Positions 46,189 to 55,308 of a DNA stretch of 64,000 nucleotides are shown here, piece after piece (the first letter of the stretch is position 1; the number at the start of each line of letters is the position of its first letter). The notes beneath the pieces are model-generated. The model ran no database searches and had not been told where the DNA came from. It saw only the letters and a list, made by a program, of their open reading frames with translations. A program made the translations under genes and the position numbers. This stretch comes from Micrococcales bacterium 31B (GTDB taxonomy: Bacteria > Actinomycetota > Actinomycetes > Actinomycetales > Dermabacteraceae), in the NCBI GenBank assembly GCA_022803075.1, contig JAFFTF010000006.1, positions 276,150 to 340,149 on the forward strand, written 5' to 3'.

Positions 46189-49167
46189 ATGTTGGCGCTT
46201 ATCGCACTCCACGCCGTGGCGGCAGTATGTGCGCCCTGGCTAGTGCGGTTATGGGGCCGAAACGCCTTCTATGTGCTGGCCGCAGTGCCCGGTGCGGTTC
46301 TTGTGTGGGCGGCGGCTCAATCCCATGCGATCCTCGAGCAGCCTCGCAGCGTGGTCGTGCCTTGGGTGCCCGGGCTCAGCCTTGAACTCTCGTTCTATCT
46401 CGACACGCTGTCTTGGGCACTGTGCCTGCTCGTCGGCGGCGTGGGCGCCCTCGTCCTACTCTACTGCGCTCGCTACTTCAAAAATACTGAACCCGCGTTG
46501 GGCCGCTTCGCGGGCGTACTGACGGCCTTCGCGGGAGCCATGTTCGCGCTCGTGATCAGTGACAACATGATCGTGCTGTTCATCGCCTGGGAACTCACGA
46601 CGATCTTCAGCTACCTGATGATCGGCCACTACGAAGACCGTAAAACCTCGCGCCGCGCGGCCCTTGAAGCGCTCATTGTCACGACCTTCGGTGGTCTCGC
46701 CATGCTCGGCGGCATGGTCATGATCGGCGAGCGACTCGGCACCTACCGACTCAGCCAAGTCGTCGCGAGCGGCGAATGGCAGCAGTGGGGCAGCGCCCCG
46801 CCCGTTGCCATCTCGGTCGCCGTGGTGCTCGTCTTGCTCGGCGCGCTCTCCAAGTCGGCGCTGCTGCCGTTCCACTTCTGGCTTCCCGCCGCCATGGCAG
46901 CGCCCACCCCGGTCAGCGCCTATTTGCACGCCGCCGCGATGGTGAAGGCCGGCGTGTTCCTCGTGGCGCGCCTCGCGCCCGCCATGCATGACGTGCCCAC
47001 CTGGGCGCCCCTCATTTGGACCCTCGGAATCGCGACCATGCTCCTCGGTGCGTACCGCGCACTGCGCCAGATCGACATCAAGTTGATGCTCGCGTTTGGC
47101 ACCGTGTCTCAACTCGGGTTCCTCGTCGTGGTGAACGGTCTCGGCACGGCCTCGAGCGCCCTCGCGGGCCTCGCGCTGCTCGTCTCCCACGCGCTGTTCA
47201 AAGCGCCCCTGTTCCTCACCGTCGGCATCATCGACAAGGCCACCGGCACCCGCGACGTGCGCCAACTTTCGGGCGTGGGCCGGGCCCTGCCACCCGTCAC
47301 CGCGATCGCCTGGGTTTCCGCGCTGTCGATGGCGGGAATCCCGCTTACCGCGGGTTTCGTGGCCAAGGAGGCGGCCTTCGCGTCCCTCTTTTATGGGGGC
47401 TGGCAAGAGCGAACGGTGCTGGCGTTCCTGGTGCTCGGCAGCGGCCTCACGTTCGCGTACTCGGCACGGTTCCTGTGGGGCGCCCTAGCCTCGAAACGCA
47501 CCCCGGGGGGACGCCGAGTGCCTCCCACCAGCGTCCGCCCGGTCCAGGTCGCCTTTTGGCTGCCCGCCGCCGTTCTCGCAGTAGGAACCCTCGCATTCGC
47601 CGTGGCCGCGAGCACCGTGCAGGCCTACCTCGAGCCCGTGGCCGCTTGGTACGTTGCCGACCCCGATCACGAACCGCACCTGGCATTTTTTGCAGTGAAC
47701 GCGGTCCTCGCGGTCTCTGCCCTGTCGTGGGCCCTCGGCGTCGCGGTCTCCGCGCAGGCACGGCGCGCCTACAAGTTGCAGGGGGCGGTCGCCCCCGAGA
47801 AACGCACGTGGGGCAAGTTCGTCGACATCGATCGCGCCTACCGGCGCGTCATGCGCGGCGTCGACGCGACGGCCGTGAGCGTCACCTCCGCGACGCAGCG
47901 CGGCTCCCTGCCCGTGTTCCTCGGCACCACTCTCGTGGTCATGATGACGCTGGTCTGGGGTCACCTGCTCGCGGGCTGGCCGCAGCGCATGGAGCTGCGC
48001 GCTTGGGACCACCCCGCCCAGTTCGTGATTGGGGTCGTCGTTGCCTTCGCGGCCATCGCGGCTACGCGTTCGCGCCGCCGATTGCGCGCCGTGGTGCTCG
48101 TGGGCGTCACGGGCTTCGGCGTGGCGCTCAATTTCGTGATCTTTCAGGCCCCCGACATCGCCCTCACCCAGCTGCTCGTCGAGACGGTCACCCTCGTCGT
48201 CTTCGTGCTGGTTCTGCGTAGGCTCCCGCTCTACTTCTCGTCGCGACCCCTGCGCAGCTCGCGCTACATCAGGTTGCTGATCGGCGTGGGCACGGCCGCC
48301 ACGCTGTGCGTCACGGCGATAGCCGTCTCGAACGCCCGCGTTGCTGAACCCGTGGGGCGCCTGCTTTACGAGCCGTCCTACGCCTTCGGCGGCGGTATGA
48401 ACATTGTCAACGTCACGCTGGTCGACACTCGAGCGTGGGACACCATGGGTGAGATCAGCGTCGTTCTCGTGGCCGCGACGGGCGTGGCATCGCTGATCTT
48501 CCTGCGCCGCCGCGAGGGCACCCTCGCTCGCGTCTCCCGTGCCGACCACCACGTCGCCGTGTGGGGCGATTCGAGCCAGCCCGCGCATCGCTACCAGGGC
48601 GGGTCGATGAATCCTGCGGCCGACGCCCGTAACCGCGCGCGCACCTGGCTGCAGGCAGGCTCCACCCTTGCACCTCGCCGCCGCAGCGTGGTCCTCGAGG
48701 TCACGACCCGATTCTTGTTCCCCGTCGCCATGCTGTTTTCGATCTTCTTGCTCTTCGCGGGGCACAATCGGCCCGGTGGCGGCTTTATTGCCGCTCTCGT
48801 CACGGGTCTCGCCCTCATGGTGCGGTACCTGGCGGGCGGGCGCTACGAACTGGGGGAGGCGTTTCCGGTGCAGGCCGGAGCCATGCTCGGTGCGGGCCTC
48901 TTCACAGCCGTGGGCACGGGTCTGGCCCCGCTCGCCTTCGGAGGCACCATCCTGCAGAGCGCCATCATCAAGTTTCACCTCTGGCCCTACGGGGACGTCA
49001 AGGTAGTCACCGCGATGTTCTTCGACATCGGCGTATACCTCGTGGTGGTCGGCCTCATGCTCGACCTGCTGCGCACGGTAGGAGCAGAAATCGATCGACA
49101 GATCGAGGCCGATACCCGCGCGCCCGTGCGCACGGGCATCATCGACATGCGGGAGGCGGGCCGATGA
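46189..49167 (+). CDS. mrpA: Mrp-type Na+(K+)/H+ antiporter subunit A with fused subunit B
   Basis: The 992-residue membrane protein starts at ATG 46189 (MLALIALHAVAAVCAPW), which begins directly in a helix. A GTG at 46123 would add 22 hydrophilic residues. The N-terminal two-thirds match MrpA, related to respiratory complex I NuoL: IAWELTTIFSYLMIG with the key Glu, KSALLPFHFWLP with the key Lys, and PTPVSAYLHAAAMVKAG. After the MrpA C-terminal helices, residues about 840-980 are MrpB (RFLFPVAMLFSIFLLFAGHN, RPGGGFIAAL), so A and B are fused, as in other actinobacteria. The complex exchanges sodium or potassium for protons. It overlaps the mrpC start (ATGA). Confidence 0.93.
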   Translation: MLALIALHAVAAVCAPWLVRLWGRNAFYVLAAVPGAVLVWAAAQSHAILEQPRSVVVPWVPGLSLELSFYLDTLSWALCLLVGGVGALVLLYCARYFKNTEPALGRFAGVLTAFAGAMFALVISDNMIVLFIAWELTTIFSYLMIGHYEDRKTSRRAALEALIVTTFGGLAMLGGMVMIGERLGTYRLSQVVASGEWQQWGSAPPVAISVAVVLVLLGALSKSALLPFHFWLPAAMAAPTPVSAYLHAAAMVKAGVFLVARLAPAMHDVPTWAPLIWTLGIATMLLGAYRALRQIDIKLMLAFGTVSQLGFLVVVNGLGTASSALAGLALLVSHALFKAPLFLTVGIIDKATGTRDVRQLSGVGRALPPVTAIAWVSALSMAGIPLTAGFVAKEAAFASLFYGGWQERTVLAFLVLGSGLTFAYSARFLWGALASKRTPGGRRVPPTSVRPVQVAFWLPAAVLAVGTLAFAVAASTVQAYLEPVAAWYVADPDHEPHLAFFAVNAVLAVSALSWALGVAVSAQARRAYKLQGAVAPEKRTWGKFVDIDRAYRRVMRGVDATAVSVTSATQRGSLPVFLGTTLVVMMTLVWGHLLAGWPQRMELRAWDHPAQFVIGVVVAFAAIAATRSRRRLRAVVLVGVTGFGVALNFVIFQAPDIALTQLLVETVTLVVFVLVLRRLPLYFSSRPLRSSRYIRLLIGVGTAATLCVTAIAVSNARVAEPVGRLLYEPSYAFGGGMNIVNVTLVDTRAWDTMGEISVVLVAATGVASLIFLRRREGTLARVSRADHHVAVWGDSSQPAHRYQGGSMNPAADARNRARTWLQAGSTLAPRRRSVVLEVTTRFLFPVAMLFSIFLLFAGHNRPGGGFIAALVTGLALMVRYLAGGRYELGEAFPVQAGAMLGAGLFTAVGTGLAPLAFGGTILQSAIIKFHLWPYGDVKVVTAMFFDIGVYLVVVGLMLDLLRTVGAEIDRQIEADTRAPVRTGIIDMREAGR

Positions 49168-49742
49168 CCGCGAACCTGAGCCTCATCCTGACCGCTGGCG
49201 TCCTGATCGCCGCGGGAGTCTACCTGCTGCTCGAACGTACCCTCACGCGAGTGCTGCTGGGTGTGATTCTCGCGGGCAACGGCGTCAACCTGCTGTTCCT
49301 TGTGGCCGCAGGGGCACCCGGTCACGCAGCGTTCGTCGACCCGCAGGCCACCACGGGTGAGGCGGCGAGGGCGACCGCCGAGGCGCAGTCCGATCCGCTG
49401 CCGCAGGCGCTCGTGCTGACGGCCATCGTTATCACCCTCGGAATTGCCGCGTTCATGCTGGCCATGGCCTATCGCTCGTGGCAGCTGATGGGCCACGACG
49501 AGGTGCAAGACGACGTGGAGGACCGGCGCGTCCTGGCCCGTGCGCGGCGCCGCGCGGCCCTGCACGAGGGCGCGGCGCCCGACGACCTGGCCGCCGACGT
49601 TACCGACGACGACACGTCGCTGCCGGGTGCGGAATCGGAGGCCGACCAGGATTCGGGGAACGAAGACGCGACCGAAAGCGCACCCGATCACGACGCGGCC
49701 TGGGACGGCCCGGCCTCGCGAGGAGGTGGCGCGGTTGGTTAG
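49164..49742 (+). CDS. mrpC: Mrp antiporter subunit C with acidic tail
   Basis: Residues 1 to about 115 are MrpC, related to NuoK: three helices with LLLERTLTRVLLGVILAGNGVNLLF and DPLPQALVLTAIVITLGI. MrpC proteins usually end near residue 115-125. Here an acidic hydrophilic tail of about 70 residues follows (DDVEDRRVLARARRRAA, DVTDDDTSLPGAESEAD). The stop lies eight bases inside the mrpD frame. Confidence 0.92.
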   Translation: MTANLSLILTAGVLIAAGVYLLLERTLTRVLLGVILAGNGVNLLFLVAAGAPGHAAFVDPQATTGEAARATAEAQSDPLPQALVLTAIVITLGIAAFMLAMAYRSWQLMGHDEVQDDVEDRRVLARARRRAALHEGAAPDDLAADVTDDDTSLPGAESEADQDSGNEDATESAPDHDAAWDGPASRGGGAVG

Positions 49743-51297
49743 CCTCGAGAATCTCGTCGCCATGCCCGTCATGCTGCCCCTGTTCGGAGCGGGCCTGACC
49801 ATGGTGTTTCGCAATCGCCAGCGTGTGCAGCAGGCCATTTCGGTATCGGCCCTGACCCTCGTGCTCATCACCGCGGTCGTGCTGCTCTTTTTCGCGGACG
49901 CGCGTGGGGCCGTGGTGCTGCATGTGGGCGGTTGGGAGGCGCCGCTTGGCATCGCCCTGGTCGCCGACCGACTCTCGGCCCTGATGATCATCATCTCGGC
50001 GGCGTGCACGCTCGCGGTGCTCGTGTACTCCATCGGGCAGGGCCTCAGCGAGGAGCGTGATAACGCGCCGCTCTCGATCTATCACCCGACCTATCTTGTG
50101 CTCGTCGCCGGAGTTTCCAACGCGTTTCTGGCGGGCGACCTGTTCAACATGTATGTCGGCTTCGAGATCTTGCTCGCCGCGTCGTATGTGCTGCTCACGC
50201 TAGGCGGCACGGGTGCGCGTATCCGCGCCGGCACCACCTACGTGGTGGTCTCGCTGTTGTCCTCGCTCATCTTCCTTTCGGCGATCGCGTTCATGTATAC
50301 GGCCGTGGGCACGGTCAACCTCGCCGATCTGGCCATCAAGCTCGATGCGATAGACCCGAATGTGCGCATTCTGCTTGAGGTCATGCTGCTGCTCGCGTTT
50401 GCGATTAAGGCCGCTATTTTTCCACTGTCGTCCTGGCTGCCGGACTCCTACCCCACCGCTCCGGCGCCCGTGACCGCTGTGTTTGCGGGCCTGCTGACCA
50501 AGGTCGGTGTTTATGCCATCATTCGCATGGAGACGCTGCTGTTTCCCGAATCCGACATCTCCACGCTGCTGATGGTGGCGGCGGGCCTCACCATGTTGGT
50601 GGGCATCCTGGGTGCGGTGGCGCAGACCGACATAAAGCGTGTGCTGTCGTTTACCCTGGTGAGCCACATCGGCTACATGATTTTTGGAGTGGGGCTGACG
50701 ACCCAGGTGGGCCTCGCTGGCGCGATCTTCTACGTCGCGCACCACATCACGGTGCAGACCACCCTGTTTCTCGTGGTGGGCTTGATCGAAACGCGAGCTG
50801 GCTCGTCGAAGCTCGAAAACCTCGGCGGTCTCGCGAAATTGAGCCCCCTGCTGGCGATTCTGTTCTTCATTCCCGCGATGAATCTTGCGGGGGTGCCGCC
50901 CCTATCGGGTTTCGTGGCGAAGCTCGGTTTGCTGCAAGCGGGCGTCAATGCGGCGACCCCCATCTCGTACACGCTGTTTGCGGTTTCGCTGCTCACCTCG
51001 TTGCTCACGCTGTATGCCGTCGCGAAGGTATGGAACCGCGCCTTCTGGCAGACGGCGCCTCCGGCCGTGCTTCGCCAGCCACCCGTCATGCCTCGCGTCA
51101 TGACCGGGGCGACGCTGGGCCTCGTGGTCTTTGGACTGGCCCTGACCGCCTTTGCGGGGCCCATTTTTAGGATTTCGGACGCCGCCGCGTCCGCCCTGCT
51201 CGACCGCGCACCGTATGTCAATAGCGTGCTTGGGCCCGGCAGCGCCGAGCAATTGCGATTTAGCATTGATCCGAATGGGCAGGTGGAGCAGCGATGA
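49735..51297 (+). CDS. mrpD: Mrp antiporter subunit D
   Basis: The 520-residue protein is MrpD, related to NuoM/N, with 14 predicted helices. FNMYVGFEILLAASYVLL carries the conserved Glu, and FAIKAAIFPLSSWLPDSYP the conserved Lys, of the proton path. The start is taken as TTG 49735, because AGGAGG lies at 49721-49726 with an 8-base spacing; GTG 49726 overlaps that site. Hence the gene overlaps mrpC by eight bases. It ends in ATGA with mrpE. Confidence 0.92.
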   Translation: MVSLENLVAMPVMLPLFGAGLTMVFRNRQRVQQAISVSALTLVLITAVVLLFFADARGAVVLHVGGWEAPLGIALVADRLSALMIIISAACTLAVLVYSIGQGLSEERDNAPLSIYHPTYLVLVAGVSNAFLAGDLFNMYVGFEILLAASYVLLTLGGTGARIRAGTTYVVVSLLSSLIFLSAIAFMYTAVGTVNLADLAIKLDAIDPNVRILLEVMLLLAFAIKAAIFPLSSWLPDSYPTAPAPVTAVFAGLLTKVGVYAIIRMETLLFPESDISTLLMVAAGLTMLVGILGAVAQTDIKRVLSFTLVSHIGYMIFGVGLTTQVGLAGAIFYVAHHITVQTTLFLVVGLIETRAGSSKLENLGGLAKLSPLLAILFFIPAMNLAGVPPLSGFVAKLGLLQAGVNAATPISYTLFAVSLLTSLLTLYAVAKVWNRAFWQTAPPAVLRQPPVMPRVMTGATLGLVVFGLALTAFAGPIFRISDAAASALLDRAPYVNSVLGPGSAEQLRFSIDPNGQVEQR

Positions 51298-51905
51298 TTC
51301 AGCGCATTAAGTCGCGTCTGTTACGAGCGCGAATCAGTCCGATCGCGACGGGTTTCCTCACCGTGTTGTGGTGCCTGATGTGGGGCGACTTCTCGCTGGG
51401 CAACCTGGTCAATGGCGTGATTCTGGCGGCTATCATCGCGCTCGTGTTCCCCATGCCGCACGTGTCTCGTGAGACCTCGCTGCGGCCGCTCGCGGTGCTG
51501 TGGCTTGTCGTGGTGTTCATTCGTGACCTTTTCTGGGCGTCGCTACAGGTGAGTTGGCAGGTGGTGCGGCCCCGCGGGGTGCGCACCTCCGCCCTCGTGC
51601 GGGTGCGATTGCGGGCTCGATCGGATCTACTGCTGACCATGACGACCGACCTGTTCTCACTGATCCCGGGCAGTTTGATCGTCGAGGTCGAGCGCGATCG
51701 CGGCGTGGTGCTCGTGCATGCACTGGGTGCCGAGAGCGAGGCGGATTTTAGGGCGGTGCGGGAGAGCCTGCTGCGCCAAGAGGATCGCGTGCTGAGGGCG
51801 TTCGCGCCCACGCGCGAGCTGAGGGCGCTGGGCCTCATCAAGCCTCGGCCGCAGAGCGGTGCGCCCGCCAGCGGCGGGGAGTCGACTACGGGGGGTGGCG
51901 CATGA
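51294..51905 (+). CDS. mrpE: Mrp antiporter subunit E
   Basis: This is a 203-residue MrpE: N-terminal helices (GFLTVLWCLMWGDFSLGNLVNG, ILAAIIALVFPMP, LAVLWLVVVFIRDLFWASLQV), then the cytoplasmic domain with TMTTDLFSLIPGSLIVEVE and VHALG. A Gly/Ser/Pro-rich tail of about 20 residues is extra. It is coupled to mrpD and mrpF by four-base overlaps. Confidence 0.92.
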   Translation: MIQRIKSRLLRARISPIATGFLTVLWCLMWGDFSLGNLVNGVILAAIIALVFPMPHVSRETSLRPLAVLWLVVVFIRDLFWASLQVSWQVVRPRGVRTSALVRVRLRARSDLLLTMTTDLFSLIPGSLIVEVERDRGVVLVHALGAESEADFRAVRESLLRQEDRVLRAFAPTRELRALGLIKPRPQSGAPASGGESTTGGGA

Positions 51906-52165
51906 GCGCGTGGTATGTCGTGTTGTCGGTGGGGCTTGGCGTGGCTGCGGTCCTGACGGTGGTGCGCATGGTGATCGGGCCGACCATTCTCGACCGCATC
52001 GTGGCCTCCGATGTGCTGATCGCAATCGTGATCGCGGCGCTCGTGATACATGCGGCCGCGACGCACACGACGTACACGTCGCCCATCATCGTGGCGCTCA
52101 CGATGCTGGGGTTTGTGGGGTCGGTTGCCGCCGCGCGCTTCGTGTCGAAGGAGGAGTCGAAATGA
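51902..52165 (+). CDS. mrpF: Mrp antiporter subunit F
   Basis: This 87-residue, three-helix protein is MrpF: VVRMVIGPTILDRIVASDVL is the family signature. It is coupled by overlapping start and stop codons to mrpE and mrpG. Its length is normal for the family, unlike C and G. Confidence 0.92.
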   Translation: MSAWYVVLSVGLGVAAVLTVVRMVIGPTILDRIVASDVLIAIVIAALVIHAAATHTTYTSPIIVALTMLGFVGSVAAARFVSKEESK

Positions 52166-52722
52166 CCGCCATTCTCGATGCTTTCGCGCTCGTGTCGATG
52201 ACCTGCGGTGTGCTCCTGCTGGTGATCACGGCGATTGGCCTCTTGCGGTTGCCCGATGTGCTGTCGCGCATGCACGCGGCGACGAAGCCTCAGTTGGCGG
52301 GGCTGATTTTGCTGCTCACGGGCCTCGCGCTCGAACTGCGAGCCTGGGGCCCCCTGGGCTTGTTGCTGATCGCGGTACTGGCGCAGATCCTCACGGCGCC
52401 CGTCTCGGCGCACTTCGTGGGTCGCGCCGCGTATCGCAGTGGCCAGTATCGTGCCGATCTGTTGTCGACGGACGATCAGAATCGGTCAACCATGCGGCAG
52501 TCGACGGCGTCGGCGCATTTTTTTGGGCGGCAGTCGGGCGACATTCGGCCCCCGGTGCGGGGCACCGGGCCGGTGATTCAACTGTCGTCTGCGGGTGGGG
52601 GTCCGGACGCCTCGCGGGGCGGGGCTGGCAGGGCTGCAGGCAAGGCATCGCAGCAGGGGCCGGGCGCGCAGGGTGGGACGACCAACCCCGACGACCCGGC
52701 CACGCTGGAACCGCCCGAGTAG
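52162..52722 (+). CDS. mrpG: Mrp antiporter subunit G with hydrophilic tail
   Basis: The 186-residue protein starts at ATG 52162 (overlaps the mrpF stop). Residues 1 to about 100 are MrpG: three helices with LVITAIGLLRLPDVLSRMHAA, the family signature. A Gly/Ser/Gln-rich tail of about 80 residues (GRQSGDIRPPVRGTG, GGTTNPDDPATLEPPE) follows, which is not usual for the family. It is the last gene of the complete mrp operon. Confidence 0.92.
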   Translation: MTAILDAFALVSMTCGVLLLVITAIGLLRLPDVLSRMHAATKPQLAGLILLLTGLALELRAWGPLGLLLIAVLAQILTAPVSAHFVGRAAYRSGQYRADLLSTDDQNRSTMRQSTASAHFFGRQSGDIRPPVRGTGPVIQLSSAGGGPDASRGGAGRAAGKASQQGPGAQGGTTNPDDPATLEPPE

Positions 52723-52760
52723 ATGCCAGGGAGGGACCTCGCGTCCCGCCGAAATAACCG

Positions 52761-52790
52761 TTGACAAAACTTACCGGTCGGTAGCAATAT
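52761..52790 (+). promoter_or_regulatory. Promoter with TetR-like operator upstream of the efflux pump
   Basis: TTGACA at 52761-52766 and CAATAT at 52785-52790 form a near-consensus promoter with 18-base spacing. The spacer contains TACCGGTCGGTA at 52772-52783, with 5-bp inverted arms (TACCG/CGGTA) around GT, a form common to TetR-family operators. A repressor bound there would block the polymerase. No TetR gene is in the window. Confidence 0.65.
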
Positions 52791-52800
52791 GGATGTGACG

Positions 52801-52851
52801 ATGGGCATTTGGTCCCCACTGGAATGCTCAGCTCCGCTTATGTTCTACTAG
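52801..52851 (+). CDS. Possible 16-residue leader peptide of the efflux gene
   Basis: An ORF of 16 codons (MGIWSPLECSAPLMFY, stop TAG) begins about 10 bases after the predicted -10 element, so it could be translated from a leaderless transcript. It is followed by GTGTTA at 52860-52865, which can pair with TAACAC at 52893-52898 around GCCGCG/CGCGGC, and by a second possible stem (GCAGA/TCTGC, near 52912-52932). The main start is 149 bases further on. Leader peptides with such hairpins control several drug-resistance genes; here it is a proposal. Confidence 0.35.
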   Translation: MGIWSPLECSAPLMFY

Positions 52852-52999
52852 AACTGCCCGTGTTAGCCGCGCACACCGCGGCCCGGGCCGGGTAACACCC
52901 CTCCTTCTACGGCAGAACGTGCGGCGATCTGCTTGGATCCGCGCGCTGTGCCGCCATCACCCAGACCACCAGCCCCCACCGGGTCGAAAGTCAGAGCAC

Positions 53000-54259
53000 A
53001 TGACGCAACAATCCGCTAAGCCTCTCACGGTGCGTAACCGCCCCGTCCCGGCAGGCAAAGACCTCACCGGTAGCCAGCGAATCTTTTTCACCGTTGTCCT
53101 CGGCATTCTCACGGCCATCGGTCCCTTCACGATCGACATGTACCTGAGCGCGCTGCCGACCATCGAGCGCGAACTCAACGTGAGTGAGTCGGTTGCGCAG
53201 ATGACCCTCACCGGCACCCTGATCGGCATGCTGGTCGGCCAGCTCGTGGTCGGACCGCTGTCGGACGCCCTCGGGCGCCGCAAACCCCTGCTGTTCGGCC
53301 TGGCCGTTCACATCCTCTGCTCGGCGCTTGTGGTTGTCACCAACAGCATCGAGTTGCTCACGATCCTCCGCGTGGGCCAGGGCTTCGGCGCCGCCGCGGC
53401 GTCGATCATCTCCATGGCCGTCGTCCGCGACCTGTTCCAGGGCGTGGCCGCCGCGCGCATGCTCTCGCGACTCATGTTGATCCTCGGAGTCTCGCCGATC
53501 TTTGCTCCCACCATCGGCGCGTGGGTCATCAGCGCCAGCCACTGGCAGGTCGTGTTCCTTGCCCTCGCCGTTGTCTCGCTCATCGTGATCGTCGTCGCGG
53601 GGTTCCTGCTGCCCGAAACGCTTCCGGTTGAGCGTCGCCGCCCCGCCAAGCATCGCGAGATCGTCGGCATCCTGAAGAAGCTCGCGCGCGACCGCGTTTA
53701 TGTCGGCATCGTGCTCATGGTCAGTTGCACGTTCGCCGGCCTGTTCGCGTACATTTCGAGTTCGCCGTTCCTGCTGCAAAACGTGTACGGCCTCGACCAG
53801 GCGCAGTTTGGTTACGCGTTCAGTGGCGTCGCCGTGGGCATGATCATCATGACGCAAATGAACGTGCCGCTGCTGCGCATCTTCAGCCCGGGTCAACTCT
53901 TGATCGCGGGCCTCGCGACCGGAGCGCTCTCGGGTGCGGCCATGATCGTACTCGCCTCGACCGGCCTCGGCGGCGTGTGGGGCGTGTTGATTCCGCTGTT
54001 CTTCTGCATGTCGGGCATGGCGCTGACCTTCCCCAATGCCCCGGCGATTGCGCTGTCTCGGCACGGAGATTCGGCGGGCACGGCCTCGGCGTTTTTGGGC
54101 GCGGCCCAGAACTTGGCCGGTGCCATCGCCGCGCCCGTGATGGGTCTGCTGGGCAGCGGTGCCGTTCCGATGTCGACGTCCATCTGCGTGGCCTTCACCC
54201 TCGCGCTCGCGATGATTCTCTTCGTGGTGCGGCCGCAGGGTCTCGTGCTCAGCGAATAA
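53000..54259 (+). CDS. MFS drug-efflux transporter, Bcr/CflA type
   Basis: This 419-residue protein has 12 predicted helices. The start region TAIGPFTIDMYLSALPTIEREL is typical of the Bcr/CflA (DHA1) family, and VGQLVVGPLSDALGRRKPLL is the MFS loop-2 motif. Family members export bicyclomycin, chloramphenicol or other drugs with protons. ATG 53000 is the first start in a good position; the in-frame start at 52919 would add 27 residues of poor character. Transcription likely begins near 52797 (see promoter), so the mRNA leader is about 200 bases. It is convergent with the siderophore-binding gene. Confidence 0.88.
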   Translation: MTQQSAKPLTVRNRPVPAGKDLTGSQRIFFTVVLGILTAIGPFTIDMYLSALPTIERELNVSESVAQMTLTGTLIGMLVGQLVVGPLSDALGRRKPLLFGLAVHILCSALVVVTNSIELLTILRVGQGFGAAAASIISMAVVRDLFQGVAAARMLSRLMLILGVSPIFAPTIGAWVISASHWQVVFLALAVVSLIVIVVAGFLLPETLPVERRRPAKHREIVGILKKLARDRVYVGIVLMVSCTFAGLFAYISSSPFLLQNVYGLDQAQFGYAFSGVAVGMIIMTQMNVPLLRIFSPGQLLIAGLATGALSGAAMIVLASTGLGGVWGVLIPLFFCMSGMALTFPNAPAIALSRHGDSAGTASAFLGAAQNLAGAIAAPVMGLLGSGAVPMSTSICVAFTLALAMILFVVRPQGLVLSE

Positions 54260-54269
54260 CGGTCGCTAC

Positions 54270-55277
54270 CTAGATGACCTTTTTCGATTGCGCTAGCCAT
54301 CCCGCGAGTTCGCTCATGACCCGAGCCTGCGCCGCATAGGTGAGCGGGGCATTGCGCCAGGTGAAGACCTGCTTGGCGCGGGCCGCGGGCAATTGAGCCA
54401 CCGTGGGCTCCTGGATGAAATCTTCGAGGGGCTGGGCGTTTGTCTCTGACGTGATGATGACATCGGCGGGGTAGAGGTCGGCCTGCTCGAGGCTGATGTG
54501 GTCCCAGAAGTCCTCGTCCGGCTCCACCGCCGCGAAGGTCACCCCGAAGGTGGCGAACATACTGAGCTGAGGGTCGGCGGGGGCGGACGCCACATAGATT
54601 CCGTCGCCCTCAATGGGTGCCGTGGGCAGCACCACCAGCCCGGATTGCGCGGCGGCGGTCAGCTCGTCCTTCGCGGTGTCGAAGGCGAGTTTGCCCTCGG
54701 CGACGGGCGAGGCGGTGCAGTCGACCCCGAGGGAGGTGGCAAGGGCGTTAAACCGATCGATCACTTCGGTGCCGGTGCCGGTCATGGCGAGAGCAATCAC
54801 GGGTGCAATGGCCTGAAGTTGCTTGAGTTGGGCGGCGTCTTTGATGCCGAAGGGTACTTCGTTCGCGGAGGCGGCGCCGATAGAGGCAGTGTCGTCGAGG
54901 TAAATCGTCGTGACGATGAGTTCGGGTTTCGTGGCGGCGAGCGCCTCGATGTTGATCTCCCCATAGGTGGTGCCGACGATTTTGGTCGCGCCGAGATCGT
55001 GGCCCTTCATCTGCGAGTTTTCTTCAGGCGCCATCCGGTCGAACAGTGCCACGGGGGTGATTCCGAAGTCCATGAGGGCGAGCATGGAGTCGGAATAGCC
55101 TGCGATTCGAGTGGGTCGTGAGGGCAGCGTGATGGCGCGCGCTTGGTCGTCGGTGAAGGTCCAGGCTCCTGCGGACGCGCCGTCGGCTGGGCTGGAGGCT
55201 TGGCAGGCGGTCGCGAGGCCTGCCGCGCCGAGGGCGAGACTGAGGCCGAGGGTGCGCCGGGTGAATGCGGTGGACAT
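54270..55277 (-). CDS. Siderophore-type ABC substrate-binding lipoprotein (FecB/FepB-like)
   Basis: This 335-residue protein starts with ATG 55277 after AAAGG. It has a twin-arginine-like signal (FTRRTLGLSLALGAAGLATAC) with lipobox LATAC, so it is an exported lipoprotein. The periplasmic-binding-protein-2 fold follows: ITLPSRPTRIAGYSDSMLALMDFGITPVALF split over the first lobe, then NIEALAATKPELIVTT and DLYPADVIITSET. This form binds ferric siderophores or haem. No permease or ATPase gene is adjacent, so it must share a transporter from elsewhere. A DtxR/IdeR-type box lies just upstream. Confidence 0.88.
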   Translation of the reverse strand: MSTAFTRRTLGLSLALGAAGLATACQASSPADGASAGAWTFTDDQARAITLPSRPTRIAGYSDSMLALMDFGITPVALFDRMAPEENSQMKGHDLGATKIVGTTYGEINIEALAATKPELIVTTIYLDDTASIGAASANEVPFGIKDAAQLKQLQAIAPVIALAMTGTGTEVIDRFNALATSLGVDCTASPVAEGKLAFDTAKDELTAAAQSGLVVLPTAPIEGDGIYVASAPADPQLSMFATFGVTFAAVEPDEDFWDHISLEQADLYPADVIITSETNAQPLEDFIQEPTVAQLPAARAKQVFTWRNAPLTYAAQARVMSELAGWLAQSKKVI

Positions 55278-55308
55278 GATTGCCTTTCAAAGCTTATCGA
55301 CTCTCATG

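Noticed and set aside
47485..48978. A 497-codon open frame on the minus strand
   Set aside because: It is antisense to mrpA, with a composition rich in His, Arg, Asp and Glu typical of a shadow frame.
52919..52999. An earlier start for the Bcr/CflA efflux pump
   Set aside because: The added residues are basic and Pro/His-rich, unlike the family N terminus, and ATG 53000 gives the usual length.
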